DNA from: Paramoeba atlantica
Lineage: Eukaryota > Discosea
NCBI GenBank assembly: GCA_977017575.1
Contig: CDRNVI010000178.1
Span: forward strand, 1 to 64,000
Direction of reading: 5' to 3'
DNA: 64,000 nucleotides
Shown here: piece after piece, positions 45,001 to 53,500 of the stretch
Layout: every line of letters starts with the position of its first letter
How positions within the stretch are numbered: the first letter of the stretch is position 1
Notes under the pieces: model-generated
Databases searched by the model: none
Told to the model about the DNA's origin: nothing
The model's input: the letters and a program-made list of their open reading frames with translations, nothing else
Translations under genes and position numbers: made by a program

Positions 45001-45573
45001 TCTTTTTTGGTCGAAGCAAAGATCCAAAACATCCTTTCTCAATCTCTTTGGATGCTTCGTGACAGTCGTTGCACCCTTCCTGAGAGTATATTTCCTGTCC
45101 ATTGGGATGCATCTTTTATTGAGATCTGTCGTGTTCTTCGCAAGGTCTCCACTGGTATTTCTACTCCTCGGAAATTCCTTGATCTTGCCAAAAGTTATAT
45201 CAGTTTGTCTGAAGGGGGAATCCTAGAGTCTCTTTTCGATCTTCATTCTCATTTGGATACGAATATCAAAAAACTCAGAAAATCTCTTTTGAAAGAAGCG
45301 AAAAGGCTCTTTGAGAGAGCTATTGGATGTCAAGGGAAAAACAAAATTCCAACTTCTTTATGTCTTCGATCCCTTCTTGGATCTGGGAGATGTTGTTTGG
45401 GATTGGCTGAGATTTGTGGTTCAAATGGGGGTTTCGTTTGGTTATCTCGTGCTGAAGAGTATTTCCAAAGAGCGGAGTTGATCTCCAAGCATTCTGCGAG
45501 GGCTGAGTTTGTTCGTCTTCGTTCTCTTAAGAGTTCCATTGTTGATAATGGGACTGTTTCTTCCTCTCCTTAA
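42028..45573 (+). CDS. CLU-domain protein (clustered mitochondria family)
   Basis: Two exons, 42028-42335 and 42432-45573 (TAA). The 96-base intron is a multiple of three with no stop, so retention would add 32 hydrophobic residues in frame. The first 400 residues are disordered and rich in Ser, Pro, Gln and Arg. The CLU domain then runs about residues 430-680: KPIEGCGVAGGDKYLW, RGHRILATSFLPV, IYGSNDGG, LNLKGHLTG and GHVGTDGEVYVLDLARLFPPE. The C-terminal 450 residues are helical with TPR-like character. Canonical Clu/CLUH also has an N-terminal GSKIP/CLU-N region, not seen here. CLUH binds mRNAs of nuclear-encoded mitochondrial proteins and affects mitochondrial placement. Whether this short-form member does so is unknown. 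Confidence 0.82.
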   Translation: MSLSFSGVWRSLARQSQVLRFRPPISKDNLDSQSPNLPFPSQQYELTNAPEYVAKESRDRGLPIIISTTSSDIYDPHESREFGNPAKRRKINEIHGVSNETLRFFFFSFFFVPPWECCDLMRKVLLFLTLLSFSSPFISPVSPKPFGAVNSRQYSTIPRQAAPSVKKEVPMKSEEKSAPGAVHLATAQALRLGLTNSGATNWRDQKKEFLDPLPKSHSNTNMSSSAKQLITDDEDCTLSEHFSHMTVSDDEGGPSESSAIFSKQFFGGGFADGYQDLDSGQQQQKPGLLFPPPPQQHENEGGFFHNGGVIEPEEQPSPCFRQQPFGLLPTNKREGYQDFNFRAPSSPSPRHQQRRGSLANRSFSSPSPDFFPPLSPSLPSVRTPRYLSPSRNSRRSSRTAEDILSRYRTSSPSSVKRDWNQEHRIILSNPNKPERSKALHQLSRDFRAEAKRVAKILINESHMPVEMKSIKPIEGCGVAGGDKYLWNNIFFKVANDSQDLYGGHQNAHKVTGHEFKSIVSFAFATYHRRLHCGHEDDIASAHFAMTSMIDYRGHRILATSFLPVSSRTLIYGSNDGGYTVQTANTSSSSVVEGEKFEEMMKDCAEFLNLKGHLTGIGGNPGYLYGPCDLEGHVGTDGEVYVLDLARLFPPETPDPSKKGSFLYQLLRPEFVKNCPNSLSSDAFSLFGRSGDFQEHDREVGEATKDLRQRLIPQFAKTLSIEAESNLKEPLRTEDMDRLICQIHREGINVRHLGRIYLLVSHSLLKRLALVEMVARVLKNMLKEKLREIIPLTESQDHSNIDRYYSEIVVNFFNTVFGEGFGSQVLWSVEIPQGLEDAFSFAVTFSIREHMDMNLLYHRLQTLSGVRFSPFRVPSHHPQQPFQKTDFHKFVTCEKYVYTGIRGQALVLTELARTLSVVQKEPQLQAMEKLYRNYVRFIPADPEILYQFARVQLDLAAPRPPSDYPETRQLFQDACSNFEACLSLQPDFPQAASFLVEAKIQNILSQSLWMLRDSRCTLPESIFPVHWDASFIEICRVLRKVSTGISTPRKFLDLAKSYISLSEGGILESLFDLHSHLDTNIKKLRKSLLKEAKRLFERAIGCQGKNKIPTSLCLRSLLGSGRCCLGLAEICGSNGGFVWLSRAEEYFQRAELISKHSARAEFVRLRSLKSSIVDNGTVSSSP

Positions 45574-45893
45574 ATGGGAGGAAGAAAAAAAAAAATTGAT
45601 GTTGTATTATTTATTTATTATGTAATTATCCAAAAAAAAAATTTGCCAATGAATCTATTCTTCTGAACTTGATTTTGTTTTCCTTTGTGTTTTCTGATTT
45701 CCTTTTCAAACTCTCTTCAAAATTTCATTTCTTCTCATCAAAAGGAGAAGAAATTTAAACCCATTTGCAGGCTGCCCGCGCCAGGAAACCCAGAACAGTC
45801 TGGGACCTTCCATTTTGAACTTCAAAATTTCAAATCATCATGGTGAAAGAAAAATCAAAAAATTTAACAATTTTTATTCTTCCAATAGATAGA
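45574..45893. other. 320-base gene-free stretch at the left edge of the segmental duplication
   Basis: Low-complexity AT-rich sequence between two converging genes. The duplicated unit begins near 45840 (catcatggtgaaagaaaaat) and reappears near 47235. A small GC-rich island at about 45768-45806 contains a perfect 6-base stem with a 4-base loop (CCCAGA-acag-TCTGGG, 45789-45804). No coding exon is seen. Confidence 0.5.
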
Positions 45894-46970
45894 TTATTCC
45901 CTTTTTGCTCCTTTTAAATTCACCCCCATTCTCCCATTACGAAAAATATCAACTTTTTCTGCTCCCATTCCACCATCTCCAGGAAGAGGGAATGCACAAA
46001 ACTCATGATCCTTCAATGCTTGAATCATTAAATCCCAACGTTCAATGTATGGTTGTACAATATCAGAACGAGTTCTTTCAGAGATTATGGCGAATTCATT
46101 GAAAAATTTGGTCCCTCCTCTCTCAACAAGACCATCTCGATATGATTTAAATACACAAAATCTTGCAATTGGACTTCCTCCTTCACAAAGCACCTCGATC
46201 AATTTCTCTTTCCGTTTTTGATAGATTTGTTCTGAGAGAGGGATATCAACAATGGTGTGGACATTCTCTGTATTCAATGGGAGAGATGGAGGTGGAGTAG
46301 AAGAGGGAAAGAGAGGTTTATCACAACGAATACAACGTGTTGAGTGTTTGGTATCAGCTCGCTGAAGAAGTTTTTGTTGCTTTTCAGCACAATTGCATTG
46401 AGTATGATAGTGACGGCAACAAAAGATGTGATATAGAAATCCCACTACTTCTTCTTCAGCCACAGGATTGGCAAGGTTGCAATCTTTGTGTACTTGGACT
46501 TTGTGTTCTGGGTTGGGGTGGATACAAGTCTTGATCTTCAGTTCTGAAGTCAATGCAGTAATGCAATAGGTTCCCCCCATCTTCAATCGAGAGAATAAAG
46601 ATGGATAAGAGAGAAAGACTTCTTGATCGAAGACCACAACATGAGCAAGTCGAGTCAAAGAATATAAGACCTCTTCGTTTTCGAATGGAAGAACATGTAA
46701 GTGAGTAATGTCATTGATCTCCTCTTCAGAAAAAACTCTTTTCTCTTTTGCGAGACTCTCGAATGATGGGATGCCATGTCCAGGAGACGAACGAAGATGG
46801 ACAATTCGTTCTGTTGATTGAACACACCCCAGATAAGGAATCAAAAAAGAGAGCCAATGTTCGACTGTTCCTTTATCATCTGGACCTGTCGCACAAATCC
46901 AGGAACGAGGTTGGTCCCGAATCCACCACTCCCGGCGGCGAAACGAATTGGCTTGAGAGTCACTCGCCAT
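45894..46970 (-). CDS. Orphan Cys/His-containing protein, copy A
   Basis: Intronless, 358 codons, TAA. I do not recognise the family. The first 160 residues are a soluble alpha/beta-looking region (WWIRDQPRSWICATGPDDKG, SLTRLAHVVVFDQEVFLS). A Cys/His cluster follows in the middle: CIHPNPEH, CNLANP, CCRHYHTQCNCAEKQQ and CIRCDKPLF, which could hold one or two zinc ions like a degenerate RING or zinc ribbon. The C-terminal part is helical (SEQIYQKRKEKLIEVLCEG, YIERWDLMIQALKDHEFCAF). It is nearly identical to copy B at 47292-48371. The main difference is at the Cys cluster, VVGFLYHIFCCRHYH here against VEKYPIFQIFRCRHYH in B. No signal peptide or membrane segment. Function unknown. Confidence 0.75.
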   Translation of the reverse strand: MASDSQANSFRRREWWIRDQPRSWICATGPDDKGTVEHWLSFLIPYLGCVQSTERIVHLRSSPGHGIPSFESLAKEKRVFSEEEINDITHLHVLPFENEEVLYSLTRLAHVVVFDQEVFLSYPSLFSRLKMGGTYCITALTSELKIKTCIHPNPEHKVQVHKDCNLANPVAEEEVVGFLYHIFCCRHYHTQCNCAEKQQKLLQRADTKHSTRCIRCDKPLFPSSTPPPSLPLNTENVHTIVDIPLSEQIYQKRKEKLIEVLCEGGSPIARFCVFKSYRDGLVERGGTKFFNEFAIISERTRSDIVQPYIERWDLMIQALKDHEFCAFPLPGDGGMGAEKVDIFRNGRMGVNLKGAKRE

Positions 46971-47291
46971 GTTCTCTTGCTTCGATTTGGTTTCCCCAAC
47001 TAAAATCTCAGCAAAGGGAATGAAAGAAATGTGTTGAACAAAAGAGAATTCTCAAAAAAAGATAAAGGTGGTTATTTTGGTGGTGGTGTTTTTGGCAACA
47101 ATTTTTGAAACCACAAAAATTTTCCGTTTTTTTTGTTTTTCCTTCACATCAAGTCACTTTGTGGACAATGGCAAGTGTTATCACAGATGATCATCTTCTT
47201 TTGTACCTTCAAGGATTCTTTCAATTTTGAACTTTCATCATGGTGAAAGAAAAATCAAAATTTAACAATTTTTATTCTTCCAATAGATAGA
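46971..47291. promoter_or_regulatory. Intergenic region: unoccupied copy of the bidirectional promoter
   Basis: 321 bases between the two orphan genes. 46971-47167 corresponds to the original divergent promoter shared by the orphan gene and CDC16. It contains the unoccupied target site of the transposon (gaaaccacaaaaattttccg near 47120-47139). The rest is the CDC16 exon-1 copy and the junction to unit 2. Confidence 0.6.
47168..47230 (+). pseudogene. Duplicated fragment of CDC16/APC6 exon 1
   Basis: The ATG and following codons (MASVITDDHLLL) are the same as the true CDC16 start at 50531. After that the similarity ends, and a 20-codon frame closes with TGA. It has no downstream CDC16 exons, so it is a by-product of the segmental duplication. 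It may still be transcribed from its copy of the promoter. Confidence 0.75.
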
Positions 47292-48371
47292 TTATTCCCT
47301 TTTTGCTCCTTTTAAATTCACCCCCACTCTTCCATTACGAAAAATATCAACTTTTTCTGCTCCCATTCCACCACACCCAGGAAGAGGGAATGCACAAAAC
47401 TCATGATCCTTCAATGCTTGAATCATTAAATCCCAACGTTCAATGTATGGTTGTACAATATCAGAACGAGTATATTCAGAGATTATGGCGAATTCACTGA
47501 AAAATTTGGTCCCTCCTCTCTCAACAAGACCATCTCGATATGATTTAAATACACAAAATCTTGCATTTGGGTGTTCTCCTTCACAAAGCACCTCGATCAA
47601 TTTCTCTTTCCGTTTTTGATAGATTTGTTCTGAGAGAGGGATATCAACAATGGTGTGGACATTCTCTGTATTCAATGGGAGAGATGGAGGTGGAGTAGAA
47701 GAGGGAAAGAGAGGTTTGTCACAACGAATACAACGTGTTGAGTGTTTGGTATCAGCTCGCTGAAGAAGTTTTTGTTGCCTTTCAGCACAATTGCATTGAG
47801 TATGATAATGACGGCAACGAAAGATTTGAAAGATTGGATATTTCTCTACTTCTTCTTCAGCCACAGGATTGGCAAGGTTGCAATCTTTGTGTACTTGGAC
47901 TTTGTGTTCTGGGTTGGGGTGGATACAAGTCTTGATCTTCAGTTCTGAAGTCAATGCAGTAATGCAATAGGTTCCCCCCATCTTCAATCGAGAGAATAAA
48001 GATGGATAAGAGAGAAAGACTTCTTGGTCAAAGACCACAACATGAGCAAGTCGAGTCAAAGAATATAAGACCTCTTCGTTTTCGAATGGAGGAACATGTA
48101 AGTGAGTAATGTCGTTGATCTCCTCTTCAAAAAAAACTCTTTTCTCTTTTGCGAGACTCTCGAATGATAGGATGCCATGTCCAGGAGACGAACGAAGATG
48201 AACAATTCGTTCTGTTGATTGAACACACCCCAGATAAGGAATCAAAAAAGAGAGCCAATGTTCGACTGTTCCTTTGTCATCTGGACCTGTCGCACAAATC
48301 CAGGAACGAGGTTGGTCCCGAATCCACCACTCCCGGCGGCGAAACGAATTGGTTTGAGAGTCACTCGCCAT
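47292..48371 (-). CDS. Orphan Cys/His-containing protein, copy B
   Basis: Intronless, 359 codons from MASDSQTNSFRRREWW to TAA. Near-identical paralogue of copy A, with the same Cys/His cluster (CIHPNPEH, FRCRHYHTQCNCAERQQ, CIRCDKPLF). The start at 48371 is chosen because copy A has it and is closed by an in-frame stop a short way upstream. In copy B the frame stays open further upstream and runs to an ATG at 48572, inside the terminal repeat of the neighbouring transposon, giving a possible 67-residue extension (MTISEFSATISDFSPVV and on). Family unknown; function unknown. Confidence 0.75.
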   Translation of the reverse strand: MASDSQTNSFRRREWWIRDQPRSWICATGPDDKGTVEHWLSFLIPYLGCVQSTERIVHLRSSPGHGILSFESLAKEKRVFFEEEINDITHLHVPPFENEEVLYSLTRLAHVVVFDQEVFLSYPSLFSRLKMGGTYCITALTSELKIKTCIHPNPEHKVQVHKDCNLANPVAEEEVEKYPIFQIFRCRHYHTQCNCAERQQKLLQRADTKHSTRCIRCDKPLFPSSTPPPSLPLNTENVHTIVDIPLSEQIYQKRKEKLIEVLCEGEHPNARFCVFKSYRDGLVERGGTKFFSEFAIISEYTRSDIVQPYIERWDLMIQALKDHEFCAFPLPGCGGMGAEKVDIFRNGRVGVNLKGAKRE

Positions 48372-48528
48372 GTTCTCTTGCTTTGATTTGGTTTCCCCAA
48401 CTAAAATCTCAGCAAAGGGAAGAATGAAATAAACTCTTGTGTTGAACAAAAGAGAATCAAAAAAAGATAGAGGTGGTGGCTTTTTTCTTTTGGTGGTGGT
48501 GTTTTTGGCAACAATTTTTGAAACCACA

Positions 48529-48578
48529 GGGCTAAAGTCAGAAATTGTCGCGCTAAATTCAGAAATTGTCATTTTCGT
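48529..48578. repeat. Left terminal inverted repeat of the transposon
   Basis: It matches the complement of 50357-50406 over 50 bases with only a few differences. It carries two direct copies of a roughly 20-base motif (CTAAAGTCAGAAATTGTC and CTAAATTCAGAAATTGTC), as expected for paired transposase-binding sites. The transposase stop codon lies inside it. Confidence 0.85.
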
Positions 48579-50317
48579 TTATTTAATTTCGTGCATTTCT
48601 TACACTTCCTCTCATGTTTTGTCATCTTCCCTTTGTTGGAGGGGACCTTATAGCATGCAGGACACATCCAAAACACATCACAGAACTCACAGCCCCACCA
48701 ATCACGTCCAATTCGACATGTTTTTTGACATCCAGCCTTACACTCTCGTGTTTTTTGCTCTCTCTCCTTCTCTCTGAGGGTTCTCTCTCTCTCAACAATT
48801 TTCTTTTCTCTTTCTCTCTTTTTCTCAATTCTTTTTTGCTCTTGCTCTTCTCTTTTCTTTTGTCTCTCTTGGGCCTTTTTCTCTTTCGCAAGTTTCTTTT
48901 CTTTTTCCTTGGTTTTCTTCTCCTCTTCTATCCTTTTGTTCTCCACCATCATATCTGCAGGGTCATACCCACGATTTTTTCTCACAGTGTGGGTTACCCT
49001 CTGAATTTTTTTCCCCTCCTCACTTGCCTTCTCAACTGTCTTTTCAATAATCAAGGTAACTTGTTGTGTCATTTTCTCAACTAAATAGTCATGCTCTGAA
49101 GTGGGTGTAAATCCAGCATCATCCCCACCAGGGCAGTGGTTCTCCTTGGCCAAGTGAAGGATTTTCGTTTCAGAAAAAGGGAACAAACCAGTCTCCTTAA
49201 ATGCCTTGGTAATAGTCTTGGCTGTGAAGGCTTTCTCAGTACTTTGGAGAACAAAATCAATAAAAGAAAACACGTTGGTTCGCGAAAACGATTGGATATA
49301 CGCGTGCTCACTTGTGATCCTTGTCACTTGCTGTTTTAGACTTGCGAATAAGAGGTTATCAAGTGGCTGTGACCAGTGTGAGGTGTGGGCAACTAGAAAA
49401 CACAAAGAGACATGGTTTTCAAAAGCCTTTTGGACCACTTGGATCTGACGATGTGAGCCAAGGTTGTCTCCAAAGCATATACATTCCACTCCAGGGTGCA
49501 AAATATTCCATCTTGACACAAAATCCTCCATAATTTGTTGGAAAACAACATCATTGATGTATCCTGACTCAGTAAAGAAGACAAGAGAGGGAAGTTGGGC
49601 AGATCGAGTTCATTTTGAGGTGTTTGGAAGATCAAGGTGAACAGTTGCGGTGTCCCCTTCCTTGAATTTGGCAGCAAACACAAAGTATGTCGCAAGGGTC
49701 ATTCCATCAGCCCCCACAAAGGGTAGAAAGGTTCCACAGTGTGTCCCCTTGATACCTGATCAATTTTGAGACTTCTTGGCTTTCTTGCTCACCAACCACT
49801 TGATCCGCAATTTACCCTCCTGAGTTAGCAGAATCCAGCACTCATCATAGTTGACAAATGCAAACGAAAGAGGTGTTCACGTCGCAAAAAACTTCTTCAT
49901 CTTTTCCACAAAATATACAGTTTCATCATAAAGATGAGCAGAAGCTCAATCATTCGAGAGAGGGGTGGTATTTCCAAGGCCCAAGTCATCTGAATGCTTT
50001 GTCAAAAAACGCTGGATTGTTGAGCGCGAGATTTTCTTCAAAAACATATCTTCCGCCACTTTATGCATTTGATCCACTGTCCATGGTTTCTGAATATTTA
50101 CCAAAGCAATTGCAATGTAGAGGAGGGACTTCTGTTCTTCCTCTGTCAGGCAGGAATTGCCATGAACTTCACCAGGCTGTTTTCTTCAATAATAGGCCAG
50201 ACTGACCGCATTTTTGCTCTTCCCAATTTCTCTACCATGGATCTCACATGCCTCACCAACTGAGTGACCCTTTTCAACTAGATTTTGGATGTCCACAACA
50301 ACATTGGTGTATGCCAT
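48569..50317 (-). CDS. DDE_1-type transposase with five in-frame TGA codons
   Basis: From the ATG at 50317 the frame runs 582 codons to TGA at 48569-48571 without any frameshift. It is interrupted by five TGA codons (complements at 50186-50188, 49946-49948, 49877-49879, 49760-49762 and 49610-49612) and by no TAA or TAG. The N-terminus has a helix-turn-helix part (GREIGKSKNAVSLAYY, KISRSTIQRFLTKH). The catalytic core shows FVNYDECWILL (first acidic pair), VECICFGDNLGSHRQ (second Asp), HTSHWSQPLDNLLFASLK and AFKETGLFPFSE, all typical of DDE_1. A long Lys/Glu coiled coil and a Cys-rich finger (CRIGRDWWGCEFCDVFWMC) close it. Under the standard code the protein is broken; the last TGA-free stretch begins at about 49609. 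Host genes here use TGA as a stop. Confidence 0.8.
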
Positions 50318-50356
50318 AACCCAAAACAAAACAAGTTGTTGACCGTTTCAACAAAC

Positions 50357-50406
50357 ACGAAAATGACAATTTGTGATTTTAGGGCGACAATTTCTGACTT
50401 TAGCCC
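50357..50406. repeat. Right terminal inverted repeat of the transposon
   Basis: Inverted partner of 48529-48578. Read inward from 50406 it begins GGGCTAAAGTCAGAAATTGT and repeats the same motif a second time with small changes (CTAAAATCACAAATTGTC). It ends next to the ACA target duplication at 50407-50409. Confidence 0.85.
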
Positions 50407-50530
50407 ACAAAAGTTTTCCGTTTTTTTGGTGTTTTTTGGTGTCTGGTTTTTTGTATTTGTTTTTTGTATTTGTTTTGGTGTTTTGTTTTTTGTATTTGTT
50501 TTTCCTTCACATTTAATCACTTTGTGGACA

Positions 50531-53500
50531 ATGGCAAGTGTTATCACAGATGATCATCTCCTTTTGAATCAGGTATGGAGGATTCTGAAAAGAGTTTTTT
50601 TTTGTTCTTTTCTTGATTCGGCTCCAATTAGATTGTGATTGAAATGAAATCACAACACCGTTACCGTTCTGCTGCGTTCTTTGCAGAGAAAGCCTTCTTT
50701 TTAACCGGTTTCTTTCTTTCTCTCTCTCTCTCTCTCAAAAACCTTCCCAAGATGAAAAAAAAAAAGGCAAAAGACCTGATGAAACAAAATCAAATATCTA
50801 GGTGAAAAAGAAGACGCTTTCCAATTGGCAGATTGTCTCATTTTGGGAGATCGATACAAAGAAGCCATCCGTCACTTGAAAAGTCAACAGAGTTCTCTCA
50901 TTTCTGATCTTCGATTTCGGTTACTTCTTGCCAAATCTTATGTTTGTTTTCTTTCAAATCCCCTTTCTTTCTTTCTTTCTTTCTTTTTAACTCCTTGTAT
51001 GAGAAGATGGCATGCAAGATGTGGGACGAAAGTTTGGAGATCCTTGGAGACCAACAAACTCCCCAAGAACCTAAACATCCAGTATGAAAACTTTCTTGCT
51101 TTCAATTGAACAAAAAAAACCAAAACTCATCTTTTCTTCTTCCTCTCTCTCTAGCTTTCAGCAGCGATTTGTACAATAAGAGGAGAAGTCCTTCTTGCTC
51201 TTGATAGTAGAGCAAGAGCTGCACATTGGTTGACACAAGCGATTCTGATTGATCCTCATAGCTTTGATGCATTTGAGTTATTGGTCTCAAAAGGATTGTT
51301 GACCTCTTCTCAAGAACGTGAGTTAGTTGGGAGGTTGGCGATGTTGGGGAGTGGAGAAGAGGAGGGGAAGAGAGAAGAAGATGAGAAAGAGAAAGAGAAA
51401 GAAGAAGAAGAGAATTGGGATCAAAATAAAGGACTTAGTCGAAAAGAAGAGACTAAAAGAGAAAACAAGGAAAGGGAAAAAGGAAAGGAAGGGGATCAGA
51501 TTGAGAGAAAAGACACATCAACCTCAAAGCAGGAGAAGAAGGAGACAAAAAAAGTGAAGAGATTGCGCTGGATCATAGATTATTATGCATCTGGAATTAA
51601 AGATGATTTTTTCTCTTCAAAAAAAGAAAAGGTAAAATTATTTCAAGTTCTTTTTGATTGTTTTTCATTTGACCCTTACTTTAAAGACCTTTCTCTCTCT
51701 TTCTTTCTCCTTTTTACTCCAAAGAACTGAAGATATATTTTTTTAGTATGAAAGGTTAGCCGCTTCTGGTCTTGCTCTTAATTGTGATGTTTTACTCAAC
51801 CGTGCAACAGATCTTTATTCCTCTTGCAAGTAACCTCTTTTACTATTTCCTATTTTCATTAAAAAAAAAGAGAATTTTTATTCACTCGAATTCAAAAAAG
51901 ATTTCAAGAGGCATTGAAAATTACTCGAGAAATTATCGAGAGAAATGGTGATCATTTTGGGGTTCGAGAGTTACATGTTTCTCTTTTGGTTGAATTGTCC
52001 CTCAAAAATGAACTTTTTTTGTATGCTCATGCTCTTATTGAAACATCCCCACGTTTTTAAATTTTGTTTCTTTACATTTAAGTGTGAAAAGTATTTCCTT
52101 TCTTTTCTCATTTTTTTTTTCAGAGGATGCAAGATCTTGGTATGCAGCTGGTTGTTACTATTTAATGCTCGAGCGTCTCCAACAAGCGAGAAAATTTTTT
52201 GTGAAGGCCACAACAATCGATTCTTCCTTTGGTCCTGCTTGGATTGCCTTTGGTCACACTTTTTCTCAAAAAGATGAACATGAACAGGTTTATATTCAAA
52301 GAATCTTTATTTTTTTCAAGTCAGAACCAACGAGAAGGAAAAAAAGAAATCAAAATCATCACTCTACAGGCAGTATCAGCATACAGACACGCATCAGGGC
52401 TCCTCACAGGATCGCACTTACCACATTTGTGTATCAGTATTGAACTAATTCGAACAGAAAAGCGGGGCAATCTCCATGGTTTTCCTTTCTTTTCAACTCT
52501 TTCAAAAAAAAAAACTCATCCCTTTCTTCTTTTTTTTTCGGCAGAGGCAATGCAAGTTCTGACCTGTGCAAGAGAGTTGTATCCAAAAGATCCCTTAATT
52601 TATAATGAACAAGGAGTGATTGCATATCTTAACTCCCAATTTGACCTTGCATGCAAGAATTTCCTTGTTTCCATTGAGCTTCTTTGTGGAGGTAGAATTG
52701 AATTTGGCTTTTTTGAAATCAAAAAAAAAATTACAGAAGACTCTCCCATTTCTTATCAAAAGGACAGATGATGAACTTTCAAGACAGCCAACAACAGAAA
52801 TTCCTATTGACAACCCAGTAACAACATTGAAGCTTGAAGAACGATTGACCAAACACCTCTCTTCAATTCCCCTCACTTGGGAACCTCTTTTGTTCAACAT
52901 GGCTCATTCATTCCGAAGACTTGGGAAATGGGCAAAAGGTAAAGAATCTTCTTATAATATATATATTCTCCAAAGAAAGAGTTTTTGTTTTGTTTTTTGA
53001 GATTTTTTGTTGTCTTTTGGTGGAGTTCTGGGGCTCTGAAGGTCTCTGTTTTTTTATATATCAACCTAAAAAATCATCAACTTTTCATCAAAAGCTCGTT
53101 TAGCTTAGTCGGTAGAGCGCCGTGCTAATAACGCGGAGGTCACAGGTTCGATCCCTGTAATGAGCAACTTTTTTTGCCTTTTTTTGCCTTTTTTTGCCTT
53201 TTTTTTCGTTTTTTGACTTTGTCTTTATTTTTCTTTCTCCAATCAAAAAATCATCCTTTTTTTTCCAGCCTTGAGCTTTTATCAGATGTGTTCAATGCTT
53301 CAACCTCAAAATCCCACAATATTTGCTGCCATTGGTCTCACTTATCACCAATCTGGTCGGTTGGATAAAGCAATTGAGAATTATCATCAATCACTCGGAT
53401 TGAAGGTTTTTTTTTCTGAATTTTATAAATATAAATTGTTTTTTCTCTTTTTGTTCGCAACAAAATTTGATGTGGAAAACAGAGCGAAGGAAATCGTGAC

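Larger units (their letters stand above)
45840..47230. repeat. Segmental duplication, unit 1 (orphan gene + promoter + CDC16 exon 1 copy)
   Basis: The sequence from about 45840 to 47205 is repeated, almost base for base, at about 47235-50562, apart from a transposon inserted in the second unit. The unit contains one whole orphan gene, the bidirectional promoter and the first exon of CDC16/APC6. High similarity in non-coding parts argues that the event is young or the copies are homogenised. Confidence 0.85.
48529..50406 (-). mobile_element. DDE_1/pogo-related DNA transposon, 1,878 bases, inserted in a bidirectional promoter
   Basis: 50-base terminal inverted repeats begin GGGCTAAAGTCAGAAATTGT. 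The flanks are ACA on both sides (48526-48528 and 50407-50409), and the paralogous unoccupied site at about 47120-47139 has a single ACA, so the target duplication is read as 3 bases. Inside is one minus-strand transposase frame of 582 codons. TIR and domain content place it near pogo/Jerky-type DDE_1 transposons, although those usually duplicate TA. It lies between orphan gene B and CDC16, about 150 bases from one and 124 from the other. Confidence 0.85.
47235..50572. repeat. Segmental duplication, unit 2 (holds a transposon)
   Basis: Second copy of the unit at 45840-47230. It contains orphan gene B, the divergent promoter split by the DNA transposon at 48529-50406, and the functional exon 1 of CDC16. 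Outside the element, non-coding similarity to unit 1 remains high, for example at 48375-48528 and 50407-50562. Confidence 0.85.

Noticed and set aside
48614-49084. Plus-strand 156-codon frame opposite the transposase tail
   Set aside because: Leu/Ser-rich antisense of the Lys/Glu coiled coil; no signal or domain.
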